A DNA stretch of 64,000 nt from Saprospiraceae bacterium (GTDB lineage Bacteria; Bacteroidota; Bacteroidia; Chitinophagales; Saprospiraceae), in the NCBI GenBank assembly GCA_016722295.1, contig JADKGL010000037.1:372001-436000 (forward strand). Reading direction: 5' to 3'. The position numbers and the translations under genes were made by a program. Under the pieces are notes generated by a model. The model was not told the DNA's origin, made no database searches, and saw only the letters and a program-made list of their open reading frames with translations. Of the stretch, positions 55,413 through 64,000 are shown piece after piece; the first letter of the stretch is position 1; every line of letters starts with the position of its first letter.

Positions 55413-56791
55413 TAGTCAACAATTCTATATTTATTATTTCTAACTTCAATGATTTTAATAAATGCATTTTCATAGAAATCAATTTGGTTTTTTGTCTTAT
55501 CTTTCGAAATAGGCATTAATTGAAATGAACTCTGTAATCCAGGTGAAATTATAGAACTATTTGTATTCTGAAAATCCACACCATAGTTTCGTATACTCCT
55601 AATACAATACTTCATTAAGTCATATCCTTCAAGAGCTTCCTCAGAAGGAAATTCTCTATATTTATTATAGTATTTTTTCTTAAATGAACGAACTTCTGAA
55701 TTATCATTATCGACATAATTACTTATGCTTAATCTGATTTTTTGAATATTCAAATACTCTGTTATTTCAGGTTTTAATTCTAACCATTTATGCATTCCAT
55801 AAACTACTACATCCTTAGTCCCCTTTTCCAACGAAACTCTTCGCAAAAAATGATAAATATAATTTTCATCTTTGATTGATGCTAATGGCAATATAAAGAC
55901 AGTAGTGCCTTCTGTTTTAAAGTATGGTGTCAATACATTAGTTTGCGTAGAAGCTAAATCTTCTTCTTTAATTATTTTTTCTTCAATTTTTTGTGCTTCT
56001 TGAACCGTATCATTAAAATATCGATACTTTGAGTCATCCTCACTTTTTGAAACTAAAATAATATTATCAACATTATAATGATTACGTGCATGTTGATTCA
56101 ACATTTTATATTGTGCTGTTAATCCTGCTTTAATTTGTACATAATAAGGATTTTTCTCTGTAATAGACGAACTACTCACCCATGGACTAATTAAAGTTGT
56201 TTCATGATTCTTTGCCCAATCTGTAGCATATTTCAAAGCATCTGTTTTATATGGGCCTATGATCAAATGTGGTGGAGTGCGATCGTATTTTTGCAATAAG
56301 GAAATGCTTACATCATTAGATTTTGTATCAAATACATCAAGAATCACTTTTCTACCTGATTCATAGTTCACTTCTTCTACTGCCATTTTCATTCCTGCAT
56401 AAAAATGAATAAAACGTATATTAGCTGAAGGGATCTTTGAAACAGTTGTATCGACTTCATCTGATTTCAAAGGTAATAAACTCACTATTCTAAACACCGA
56501 ATCTTCCTTTACATACTTTTTTATCGTAGTGCTTGGTTTGGGCTTTGCGGGCTCTTCATTTGCATTAGTGGGTATTTTATCTTTTTTAGGCTTATCATTT
56601 TTCCAAACCACTGTATCCACTTTTGGTTTTGCAACAATGACATCTGGTTTAGATTTTGTAGGTGGTATACCAGAATTATTTCTACTCGCCTTCTTAGAAG
56701 TTCCACAAGATTGTATTAAAATACCAGCAAACAATAGCAAGAGTATCCTACTCCCATTCAATTGTAGCCGGAGGTTTTGAACTAATATCAT
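55412..56791 (-). CDS. Periplasmic-binding-fold (type I) lipoprotein
   Basis: 459 residues as drawn. The lipoprotein signal RILLLLFAGILIQSC is followed by a Lys/Pro-rich linker (about 35-95) and a two-lobe binding domain of the amino-acid-binding/LivJ-like fold (about 100-459: IRFIHFYAGMKMAVEEVNYESG, HLIIGPYKTDALKYATDWAK, EALEGYDLMKY). In Bacteroidota such proteins often carry a LysM domain and seem to bind wall fragments or sense them; here no LysM is visible. No ABC permease or ATPase gene is adjacent. The start is unclear: ATG 56791 overlaps guaA by 44 bases; a TTG at 56761 would start nearer the signal and overlap less. Confidence 0.8.
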   Translation of the reverse strand: MILVQNLRLQLNGSRILLLLFAGILIQSCGTSKKASRNNSGIPPTKSKPDVIVAKPKVDTVVWKNDKPKKDKIPTNANEEPAKPKPSTTIKKYVKEDSVFRIVSLLPLKSDEVDTTVSKIPSANIRFIHFYAGMKMAVEEVNYESGRKVILDVFDTKSNDVSISLLQKYDRTPPHLIIGPYKTDALKYATDWAKNHETTLISPWVSSSSITEKNPYYVQIKAGLTAQYKMLNQHARNHYNVDNIILVSKSEDDSKYRYFNDTVQEAQKIEEKIIKEEDLASTQTNVLTPYFKTEGTTVFILPLASIKDENYIYHFLRRVSLEKGTKDVVVYGMHKWLELKPEITEYLNIQKIRLSISNYVDNDNSEVRSFKKKYYNKYREFPSEEALEGYDLMKYCIRSIRNYGVDFQNTNSSIISPGLQSSFQLMPISKDKTKNQIDFYENAFIKIIEVRNNKYRIVD

Positions 56792-58289
56792 AAACTACTC
56801 TGTTTATTCCTTTTACTTGATTAATAATTGTATTTGAAATTTCAGAAAGAACATCATGAGGAATTTTTGAAAACTCTGCTGTCATTCCATCTACAGAACT
56901 TACAGCTCTTAACGCTAAAACTCGTTCATATGTTCTCTCATCCCCCATTACTCCGACCGACTGTATTGGTAAAAGAATAGCTCCAGCCTGCCATATTGAA
57001 TCATATAGATTTTGCTCTTTTAAAATATTCATATAGATTGCATCGGCTTCTTGTAATAAATTAACTTTTTCACGAGTAATATCACCTAAAATTCGGATCG
57101 CTAAACCTGGGCCAGGAAAAGGATGTCTTGATAATATTTCATTGGGCAATTGAAGACTTTGGCCTACTCTTCGAACTTCATCTTTAAACAATAATCGCAA
57201 AGGCTCAATTATTTTTAGATTCAATTTTTCAGGCAATCCACCTACATTATGGTGTGATTTAATTTTAGCAGCTGGTCCATATACTGAAACTGATTCAATC
57301 ACATCAGGGTAGATTGTACCTTGACATAGCCAACTTACTTCTTTATACTTTTTTGCTTCTCGTTCAAAAACATCTATAAATACTTTTCCTATGATTTTTC
57401 GCTTTGTCTCTGGATCAGAAACACCTTGCAACTGAGACAAAAATTCTTCAGACGCCTCAACACCATCCACTTCAATACCGAATTGATGATATGTGTTTAA
57501 TACATTTTGAAACTCATCTTTGCGCAATAAACCATTATCAATAAAAAAACAATGCAATCGATCTCCAATAGCACGTCGCATAATCGCAGCAGCAACAGAA
57601 GAATCAACACCACCAGACAATGCTAATAATACATGATCCTCTCCTACTTGATTGCGGATCGAATCTATACTTTCTTGGACAAAGGAATCTGGTGTCCAAT
57701 TTTTCTCTAATTTACAAATTTGAAGTAAAAAATTTTCTAATAACTTACTGCCAAATGTAGAATGGATGACTTCTGGATGAAATTGTACAGCATACAATGG
57801 AAAAATTGCATCTACTTTTTTGTAAGCAGCAATAGCAATATTGTTCGATTGAGCAATGACAGTAAAATCTTTTGAAACTTCTGATATCGTATCTGAATGT
57901 GACATCCACACTTGAGATTGATTAGGAATATCCTTCCAAATAGGATCATTTTGGGTAATTTCAAGTTGAGTCTTTCCGTATTCCCGTTTAGATGAGGGCA
58001 ACACTTTGCCACCAAGTTCATTCGCAATTAATTGGGCTCCATAACATATCCCGAATATTGGATATTGGTTACATATTGAGTTGATGTCTAAATTAGGATA
58101 ATTTTCTTCTCTGACAGATGCTGGACTACCTGATAAAATAACTGCTTTTATCTCATTATTTGGGTCTACAATTGGCTTGTAAAATGCTTGAATTTCACAA
58201 TAAATTCCAATCTCTCGAATACGCCTAGCTATCAATTGAGTCACTTGAGACCCGAAATCAAGAATTAATACTTTTGCAGTAGACTTCAT
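56748..58289 (-). CDS. guaA: GMP synthase (glutamine-hydrolysing) GuaA
   Basis: 513 residues. It turns XMP into GMP using ATP and ammonia from glutamine. The N-terminal class I amidotransferase domain has the nucleophile Cys in FGICYGAQ and His in AVQFHPEV. The ATP pyrophosphatase domain has LALSGGVDSSV, and the C-terminal dimer domain ends KPPATIEWE, the normal ending. nusB lies 25 bases upstream, and the end overlaps the next gene. Confidence 0.97.
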   Translation of the reverse strand: MKSTAKVLILDFGSQVTQLIARRIREIGIYCEIQAFYKPIVDPNNEIKAVILSGSPASVREENYPNLDINSICNQYPIFGICYGAQLIANELGGKVLPSSKREYGKTQLEITQNDPIWKDIPNQSQVWMSHSDTISEVSKDFTVIAQSNNIAIAAYKKVDAIFPLYAVQFHPEVIHSTFGSKLLENFLLQICKLEKNWTPDSFVQESIDSIRNQVGEDHVLLALSGGVDSSVAAAIMRRAIGDRLHCFFIDNGLLRKDEFQNVLNTYHQFGIEVDGVEASEEFLSQLQGVSDPETKRKIIGKVFIDVFEREAKKYKEVSWLCQGTIYPDVIESVSVYGPAAKIKSHHNVGGLPEKLNLKIIEPLRLLFKDEVRRVGQSLQLPNEILSRHPFPGPGLAIRILGDITREKVNLLQEADAIYMNILKEQNLYDSIWQAGAILLPIQSVGVMGDERTYERVLALRAVSSVDGMTAEFSKIPHDVLSEISNTIINQVKGINRVVYDISSKPPATIEWE

Positions 58290-58314
58290 AAAAACAAACT
58301 TATAAAATTTTAGA

Positions 58315-59250
58315 CTATTCGTCCACTAATCCACGACCTTCTTTTGCGATGATATTGTTATCTTGCAACTCTTTCATTAACTTATCTAATACACCATTCA
58401 CAAATTCTTTTGACTTGTCTGTACTATAAGATTTCGATAATTCTACATATTCATTCAATGTTACTTTACATGGTATGGTCTTAAAATTGATTAATTCGAT
58501 GAGAGCCATTTTAATTAAAATCATGTCAACAATTGCTACTCTCTCCGACTCCCAATTCTCAAGAACTGGAGTAATCATTTTTTCAAGTTCTTTTTCTTCA
58601 GAGTGAACTTTCTTCAATAGGAATTCTCCAAAATTATAAACAGTATCATCATCTGGAAAATGCTCCATATAAAATGGTCCTTCTGTAGGAAGTGCTTTCA
58701 AGGTCTTTTTTAATGTGCCTATAACTAATGACTTGTCGTCTGTCCATATGGCAAAACGATCATCCATCACTTCATTAAACACTTCATTCTTCCTACATAC
58801 TCGATATAATTCCAAAAGGACCTCAACAATTTCTTCGTTGCTATTATCGCTAGACAAAATAAACTTTTGATGCATTTCTTCTTTAACAAAGTCCTTGTAT
58901 ACTTTTCGCAATACATCTTCCTCGATATCGAAGAAACCTAGTTTTTTATACTTATCTTGGAGAGCTTTATTTGAAGCTAAGGATTTTAAAAGCGGATTAT
59001 TGTAGAGTTTATCTGTAAATACTTTATCTTCATCAGATTTAATATGCTTAGTCAACCGATGTTTTTGGTCTTCGGTAGCAAATGAACAAATCTTCTGGAT
59101 ACAGTATAAATTGAGCAAATACAAATCAAATGTATCTTCAATACTACCATGAAATGCCTTCAAAGCTTGATCAAACGTCAAATCTTTGTCTTGGGCTAAA
59201 CTATACAATCGTTGCATCACTTTGACGCGAACATTCCTTCTACTGAGCAT
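58315..59250 (-). CDS. nusB: Transcription antitermination factor NusB (long Bacteroidota form)
   Basis: 311 residues, about twice the length of the E. coli protein but normal for this phylum. The N-terminus MLSRRNVRVKVMQRLYSLAQ and the C-terminal ESERVAIVDMILIKMALIELINFKTIPCKVTLNEYVELSKSY are the NusB fold's conserved parts; the middle is an extra helical region. NusB binds boxA in rRNA leaders and helps antitermination. It sits between the DoxX-like gene and guaA. Confidence 0.95.
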   Translation of the reverse strand: MLSRRNVRVKVMQRLYSLAQDKDLTFDQALKAFHGSIEDTFDLYLLNLYCIQKICSFATEDQKHRLTKHIKSDEDKVFTDKLYNNPLLKSLASNKALQDKYKKLGFFDIEEDVLRKVYKDFVKEEMHQKFILSSDNSNEEIVEVLLELYRVCRKNEVFNEVMDDRFAIWTDDKSLVIGTLKKTLKALPTEGPFYMEHFPDDDTVYNFGEFLLKKVHSEEKELEKMITPVLENWESERVAIVDMILIKMALIELINFKTIPCKVTLNEYVELSKSYSTDKSKEFVNGVLDKLMKELQDNNIIAKEGRGLVDE

Positions 59251-59315
59251 GTAATTAAGCTAATCTTGAATCGGGCACAAATTAAGCCTTTTATTAATAT
59301 TTTAACAAATTATCT

Positions 59316-60824
59316 CTAATATAATTTCAAAGAATCATAATGAAATTGTTGTTCTCTGACTTCCTTTACGTCTGGCAGCTGTTTGTAGTGCCACTTATTG
59401 ATTACTACACCATTGCGTAAATGCATAATACCAGGGTTTGATCTCATGATCGTTTTCAACAATATATCATCAGCTATATAATACGTCATTTCAAATCCAA
59501 TGGTCTTCTTAAGATCGGCTAATGCCTCTTCCGACATTCCACCAATAACTGCATAATAAGTCACTCCTTCAGCTTTTAAACTATCGATAAATGGAACAAT
59601 CACGGTCTTCATCCGATGTAAAAACTCTGGATCCCAAGTATAAATGTTCTTTTTAAGCTCTTTCGTCACCATTTTATCAAATCGAGATACTATTGATATA
59701 CTATCTTTCTTTTTTCCAAAATAAAGGGTATCAGAAACAAAGAGTGAGTCAGTGACTGTCACCATCTCGGACTTAGATTTATATTTCACCTTTGGACTAA
59801 TAACAACTAATGCATTTCGAGAATCACTTAAAATAAAATCAGTCATTGACATATTTGACACATCCGTAATTTCAAAATCTGAGATTTTCGTAATAGGAAT
59901 AGTAGGTTTAGACTTAATCTGATCTACAACAGACCATTCTGCCTTTGGATATTTTGCAAAATTCTTCATGTATTCATCATTTGGAACTACTTTGAGTTCT
60001 CCAGATGCTTTATTTTTCAATGACCATGCTGTAATTTCAACGTCTGCAGCTGCCTTCTTTTCTTTTTCTAACTGTTCCTTAATATTAACTCCTTTTTTAA
60101 ATGGTCTAAAATCAATCATTGGTTCATTCCATACAAAGTTGCTCAAACAAAATAGAATTAACCCTAATGTCGAAAATGCAGTTACAGCTGTTCGTAAGGA
60201 TGGACTAAAAATCTGATGCAATTTCTTCCAACGAAATAAAAACCAAATGGCAGGAATTAATAAAAATATATCTTTAAAAAATGAAATTTTAGGTTCTAAT
60301 TTAATAAAGTCTCCAAAGCATCCACAATCCTTGACCTTCATATTGTTTTCTGAGTACAGTCCCCAATTAGAAAAATCGAAGAAATTTACTCCCTCTGGGA
60401 CATATCCTGTCAAATAGGTAAACCCAGTGAGCGCTGTAAAGAATAGAATTATACCAAAAAATAGCCAAGCAGTTAATTTTCGATAAGCCCCTAAAATCAA
60501 CATCACTCCAAGTACTATCTCCAGTACTATCATAAATATTGAAAATGATATGGAAAACTTGCCCAATAATGGAAACAAAGGAGCAATAAATTTCATCCAA
60601 GTGGCTGCAAAAGTGGATTCAAAATGTTCGAAATATTGTTCCATTTTATATGCTGTACCAACTGGATCTACTGCTTTAACCCAACCAGAAAAAACAAACA
60701 ATGCACCACAAAAATTTTGCAAAAAACTATCTATTAAAGATATTTTGCGATTCCAAAAATAAATTAATGCAGTTAATAAAATTGCTACAATCCCAATATT
60801 TACTAATAAACTAATAATATTCAT
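59316..60824 (-). CDS. DoxX-like membrane protein with C-terminal soluble domain (BT_3928-like)
   Basis: 502 residues. The N-terminal half is a DoxX/MauE-type membrane domain with several helices, including FVFSGWVKAVDPVGTAYKMEQYF, FMIVLEIVLGVMLILGAYRKL and a redox-looking CGCFGD motif in a loop. The C-terminal half (about 250-502) is soluble and probably periplasmic, with beta strands and a stretch reminiscent of thioredoxin-fold proteins, though no CxxC is seen. From memory it matches the Bacteroidota family named BT_3928. Function is uncertain; a thiol or quinone redox role is possible. It lies 65 bases before nusB. Confidence 0.8.
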   Translation of the reverse strand: MNIISLLVNIGIVAILLTALIYFWNRKISLIDSFLQNFCGALFVFSGWVKAVDPVGTAYKMEQYFEHFESTFAATWMKFIAPLFPLLGKFSISFSIFMIVLEIVLGVMLILGAYRKLTAWLFFGIILFFTALTGFTYLTGYVPEGVNFFDFSNWGLYSENNMKVKDCGCFGDFIKLEPKISFFKDIFLLIPAIWFLFRWKKLHQIFSPSLRTAVTAFSTLGLILFCLSNFVWNEPMIDFRPFKKGVNIKEQLEKEKKAAADVEITAWSLKNKASGELKVVPNDEYMKNFAKYPKAEWSVVDQIKSKPTIPITKISDFEITDVSNMSMTDFILSDSRNALVVISPKVKYKSKSEMVTVTDSLFVSDTLYFGKKKDSISIVSRFDKMVTKELKKNIYTWDPEFLHRMKTVIVPFIDSLKAEGVTYYAVIGGMSEEALADLKKTIGFEMTYYIADDILLKTIMRSNPGIMHLRNGVVINKWHYKQLPDVKEVREQQFHYDSLKLY

Positions 60825-60942
60825 CTTATATATTTAAAAAAACACTTCTAGCAAAAATCGTATTAATTTAATAGCTACGGGTTAAAATGCTTCAAAGATT
60901 TGTCAACAAAACGTTAACTGATTTTACCTCGTTTGTATTATA

Positions 60943-62172
60943 CTACGCTGATCGCATTTCAAATATACTAATTTCAGGCCATATGCCAACTCTACCCGCA
61001 AAACCTAAATAACCAAAACCGCGATTAACATATAAAAACCTACCATTTTCCTGATATAATCCTGCCCATTTAGGATAAATGTATTTAACAGGACTCCATT
61101 TTAAAAACGGAAACTCAACACCCATTTGAGCGCCATGTGTATGACCTGACAATGTAAGGTGGATATGATTATCATGATTTGCTACTTTTTCATCGAAATG
61201 GGTTGGATCATGAGACAATAATACTTTAATAGAATCACTAGAAGCACCTTCTAAGGCTTTGTCAAGATCACCTTTCCTGCCAAATCGCTTTCCCCAATTA
61301 TGGACTCCAATTAAAGTAAAAAATGATCCATCCTTTTCAATTTTTACATTCTCATCTAATAAAAGCTGAAACTCTACTTGTTTCTGCAAATCCAATAATT
61401 GCTGAAAATTTGCTTTCTTTTCATCTTGACTGCCCCAATTATGATAATCTCCATAATCATGATTACCTAAAATTGAAAATTTACCAAATTTAGCTTGTAT
61501 CTTTTTAAAGATATCAACCCAAGGCAAAAACTCAGATGCCTGAGAGTTCACAAGATCACCAGTAAATACAAATAAATCAGGTTTTTGCTCGTTCAATAAT
61601 TCAATTCCCTTTATTACCCCTTCTTGTTCTGTAAAGCTTCCCGAATGTATATCTGATAATTGAGCAATAGTAAATCCTTCAAATGCTTTAGGCAAGTCTT
61701 TAAAATATAAAACGGTTCTATGTACTTTGAAGTTATACTTGCCTTTGGTGATGCCATAAATAAAAGATAAAAATGGCACCGAAGCAATTAAAATACTTGC
61801 TTGACTTATAAATTTTCTTCTGCCAGAAATAGTCCTTTCAACATCATTTGATATTAAAAATTTATGATACACAGAATTGCCAAGTCTAAAAATATCTTCT
61901 CCAAATAATACAAAAACAATAAACAACTGTGTAATTATCATGGAGATAAATAAACTACCTCCAAATTTTCCCCAATCTGGCATTACGCCACTTTTACTAT
62001 ACACATAAAAGCCAGAAATTAAAACTATTGGCAACCCAACGCTAAACAACCAGTAAAGTGAATAAATAATCCCTTTAATTGGTTGATTATAATCTGCACA
62101 AATTGTTCTAAAGCTCTGAAAAGCATAAATGTCAATTCCAATTATCAACAATAAGAATAATCCTTGAAACAT
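60943..62172 (-). CDS. Membrane-anchored metallophosphoesterase (YkuE/YaeI-like)
   Basis: 409 residues. About four N-terminal transmembrane helices (1-160) are followed by a calcineurin-like phosphoesterase with its full metal set: AQLSDIHSGSF, FVFTGDLVN, LGNHDYGDY, LLSHDPTHF and TLSGHTHGAQMG. Family members include phosphodiesterases acting on lipid or nucleotide substrates such as UDP-diacylglucosamine; the substrate here is unknown. It ends 118 bases before the DoxX-like gene. Confidence 0.9.
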   Translation of the reverse strand: MFQGLFLLLIIGIDIYAFQSFRTICADYNQPIKGIIYSLYWLFSVGLPIVLISGFYVYSKSGVMPDWGKFGGSLFISMIITQLFIVFVLFGEDIFRLGNSVYHKFLISNDVERTISGRRKFISQASILIASVPFLSFIYGITKGKYNFKVHRTVLYFKDLPKAFEGFTIAQLSDIHSGSFTEQEGVIKGIELLNEQKPDLFVFTGDLVNSQASEFLPWVDIFKKIQAKFGKFSILGNHDYGDYHNWGSQDEKKANFQQLLDLQKQVEFQLLLDENVKIEKDGSFFTLIGVHNWGKRFGRKGDLDKALEGASSDSIKVLLSHDPTHFDEKVANHDNHIHLTLSGHTHGAQMGVEFPFLKWSPVKYIYPKWAGLYQENGRFLYVNRGFGYLGFAGRVGIWPEISIFEMRSA

Positions 62173-62209
62173 GAGTAATGAACGTCAAACCATCGCGAAG
62201 GTTGTTTTC

Positions 62210-64000
62210 TTACTTTTTATTTAACAATTGATTTAAGCTTAGGTATTTCAACTGATCTATGTCTAAATTATTTTGTCGAGAATAAATATCAATTCGTCTT
62301 GTTACACCAGGAAATAAGTCGAAATAGTTGTCCGATAACTTGATATCTTGTATTCCTACTATGGCAAAAGCTTTAACAAAAGTTTTAGAGAATAGAACTA
62401 ACTCATAATGAAAATATTGGTCTTTGGAAACTGAATCAACTTGAAGAAGACGCATCTCAACATCTTCATCTTCTAAATTCAATTTCTTATATTTTTCAAA
62501 AAAATAACTTGTCAAAACAAGCTCTTTTTCTTTCACTACTAGAAAATGATTTTTAGGCTCCAAATTTTCAAGAATATTCTTTCTATTTAATTGTAAAATA
62601 GTAGCAGATGTCGAATTTGAAATCTCAGTTTCAAGATTTTTAGACCAAACTATTTCCCCATTAAATTTTTGGAGTTCAACATTCAAATCCAATTTTTTAC
62701 CTTTAAGCTCATCTGTAGTAGCTATGATATTAATCACATTATTATCTTCTTGACATGAAATGATAGTTGGTGCGAACAATCGTTTTGTATAATATTGAAA
62801 AGCCTTCCATTGTCCATAATAATCTATGCTGCTCCAACTTATTCCTGGCCAACAATCATTGTATTGCCAATACAAAGTACCCATACAATAAGGTTTCGCC
62901 CGTCTATGAGCTAGTATTCCTTTAGCCATCCCTTCTGCTTGTGTAAGTTGACTTAGATAAACCAACTCTTCAAAATTTGATGGCGATGGGAAATCGTGTT
63001 CAATGTACTGTTTAATTAATTTATTGCCTCGTGGATGTTTTTGATGCGAAAGCATCGATTCTGAATATAAATCCATCTCCCCTGGATTCACAAATTTTTC
63101 TATAGAAGACAAATTTGGCAAGGATTGAAATCCAGCTTCACTCATAAATCTTGGCACCCGACTTTCAAATGCCACAAATGGCATTTCGTCATGCCAAATG
63201 CCCCAATCATGTGCATCTCCCTCCGATTGAAATCTTGTGTCGCCTCTTCCAAATAATGGTGATGATTCCCAATAACTAGTTTCGGAAGCATATTGACTTA
63301 CCGTTTGTGGTAAAATATCATTAAAAATCTTCTGATAATCTCGCCATAATCTCTTTTGTGTTGAAGGCAATAAGCCAATCTGCCAACCCCAACGATGCCA
63401 AGCTTCGTTTACTTCATTGTTACCACACCATAATCCAAGGCATGCATATTTTGACAATCGTATTACTTGATCTTCTGCTTCTTGCGCTATTTCCTCTAGA
63501 AACGCTTGATCTCCGGGATACATTCCACAAGCAAACATAAAATCTTGCCACACCACAATACCATACTGATCACAAAGTTCATAAAACTGTTCTGATTCAT
63601 AATTGCCCCCACCCCAAACTCGCAACATATTAAAGTTGCTCTCATGAGCTACTTTAACCAATTCTTCAGTTTTTAAATCCTTGTTAGAATAGACTTGAAA
63701 AATATCATTTGGAATATAATTGGCCCCTTTAGCAAACATGGGAATATCATTTACTTTAAAATAAAATGATTGTCCAAAATTATCTTGCTCAGAAATCAAT
63801 TTAATAATTCGGAACCCTGTACGCCATTCACGAAATGCTTCACTTATTTTTAGTTTGCACATGTAAAGTGCTTGCTTCCCCATCCCATTGGGCCACCATA
63901 ACTCTATATCTTGAATTCTAATAGGTAATCTGATTTCATTTCTACCGACATGAACATCAACTTCAAAACGAAACAAACTATCAGCGATAGAAAATTCTAT
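62210..64000 (-). CDS. Beta-mannosidase, glycoside hydrolase family 2 (N-terminus beyond window)
   Basis: About 597 residues of a protein of perhaps 830; the frame has no stop up to the window end, so the start is upstream. It removes terminal beta-linked mannose from mannans or glycans. The GH2 core shows NMLRVWGGGNYESEQFYELCDQYGIVVWQDFMFACG, the acid/base Glu in LWCGNNEVNEAW, and the nucleophile Glu in PRFMSEAGFQSLPN. The wording matches beta-mannosidases better than beta-galactosidases. No signal peptide can be checked. The apparent start at 63976 is not a real one. Confidence 0.92.
   Translation of the reverse strand: MEFSIADSLFRFEVDVHVGRNEIRLPIRIQDIELWWPNGMGKQALYMCKLKISEAFREWRTGFRIIKLISEQDNFGQSFYFKVNDIPMFAKGANYIPNDIFQVYSNKDLKTEELVKVAHESNFNMLRVWGGGNYESEQFYELCDQYGIVVWQDFMFACGMYPGDQAFLEEIAQEAEDQVIRLSKYACLGLWCGNNEVNEAWHRWGWQIGLLPSTQKRLWRDYQKIFNDILPQTVSQYASETSYWESSPLFGRGDTRFQSEGDAHDWGIWHDEMPFVAFESRVPRFMSEAGFQSLPNLSSIEKFVNPGEMDLYSESMLSHQKHPRGNKLIKQYIEHDFPSPSNFEELVYLSQLTQAEGMAKGILAHRRAKPYCMGTLYWQYNDCWPGISWSSIDYYGQWKAFQYYTKRLFAPTIISCQEDNNVINIIATTDELKGKKLDLNVELQKFNGEIVWSKNLETEISNSTSATILQLNRKNILENLEPKNHFLVVKEKELVLTSYFFEKYKKLNLEDEDVEMRLLQVDSVSKDQYFHYELVLFSKTFVKAFAIVGIQDIKLSDNYFDLFPGVTRRIDIYSRQNNLDIDQLKYLSLNQLLNKK

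Noticed and set aside
63900..63976. Start of the beta-mannosidase at 63976
   Set aside because: The frame stays open to the window edge, and GH2 enzymes need about 230 more N-terminal residues, so the true start is outside.
1..64000. CRISPR arrays, tRNA, rRNA, insertion sequences or phage genes
   Set aside because: No regularly spaced repeats, no transposase or integrase motifs, and no recognisable tRNA or rRNA sequence were seen while reading both strands.

Overview
The window is low-GC, densely coded chromosomal DNA from a Bacteroidota bacterium. The gene content suggests a gliding or type IX secreting lineage of the Saprospiraceae/Chitinophagales kind; that placement is inferred from protein style, not from a marker search. 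Evidence for the phylum includes PorP/SprF-OmpA pairs, a CHU_C-type C-terminal domain, a Por-type sorting domain, GldC, a TonB receptor with a DUF4249 lipoprotein, a fused SecDF, a long NusB, and repeated TAnnTTTG promoter boxes. I see no tRNA, rRNA, CRISPR array, insertion sequence or phage gene.

1-13,233 (minus strand) holds two tandem, diverged copies of a three-gene surface module: PorP/SprF-like barrel, TPR/PD40/OmpA protein, and giant PKD-rich adhesin. The copy further along is cut by the window start. 13,413-15,213 (plus) is a small molybdenum-cofactor group (DUF7009-like, fdhD, mobA). 15,152-21,582 (minus) is a tight run: Lrp/AsnC regulator, TraB/GumN protein, TonB receptor, DUF4249 lipoprotein, gldC, a polytopic membrane protein and a THEP1-like P-loop NTPase. 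21,715-25,162 (minus) carries glutamate dehydrogenase and cytochrome c maturation genes (ccmD-like, ccsA/ccmC, ccmB).

25,299-30,402 (plus) has a cell-wall amidase and secDF. 30,782-31,953 (minus) has a small barrel protein and a cysteine-rich exported protein, each followed by a terminator. 32,062-43,263 (plus) is an envelope and secretion stretch: lipoprotein, M4 metalloprotease with a type IX signal, GT9 glycosyltransferase, M48 protease, Wzz-like and O-antigen-ligase-like proteins, and a large BNR/VPS10-type beta-propeller protein.

43,421-49,055 (minus) holds a frameshifted PorV2-like gene, a MazG-like pyrophosphohydrolase, a TPR protein and gyrA. 49,263-53,292 (plus) holds a frameshifted SWIM zinc-finger gene, a GH13-fold lipoprotein whose catalytic residues appear lost, rlmH and a rhomboid protease. 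53,299-64,000 (minus) is mostly housekeeping: pruA, coaD, a periplasmic-binding-fold lipoprotein, guaA, nusB, a DoxX-like protein, a metallophosphoesterase and a beta-mannosidase cut by the window end.

Most worth a second look: the duplicated surface module, with a roughly 180-residue insertion in one OmpA-like copy; the membrane protein plus NTPase downstream of the TonB/DUF4249 pair; two single-base frameshifts in otherwise intact genes; and the degenerate GH13 lipoprotein. Protein identities come from recognising motifs and family patterns by eye; no database search was run.
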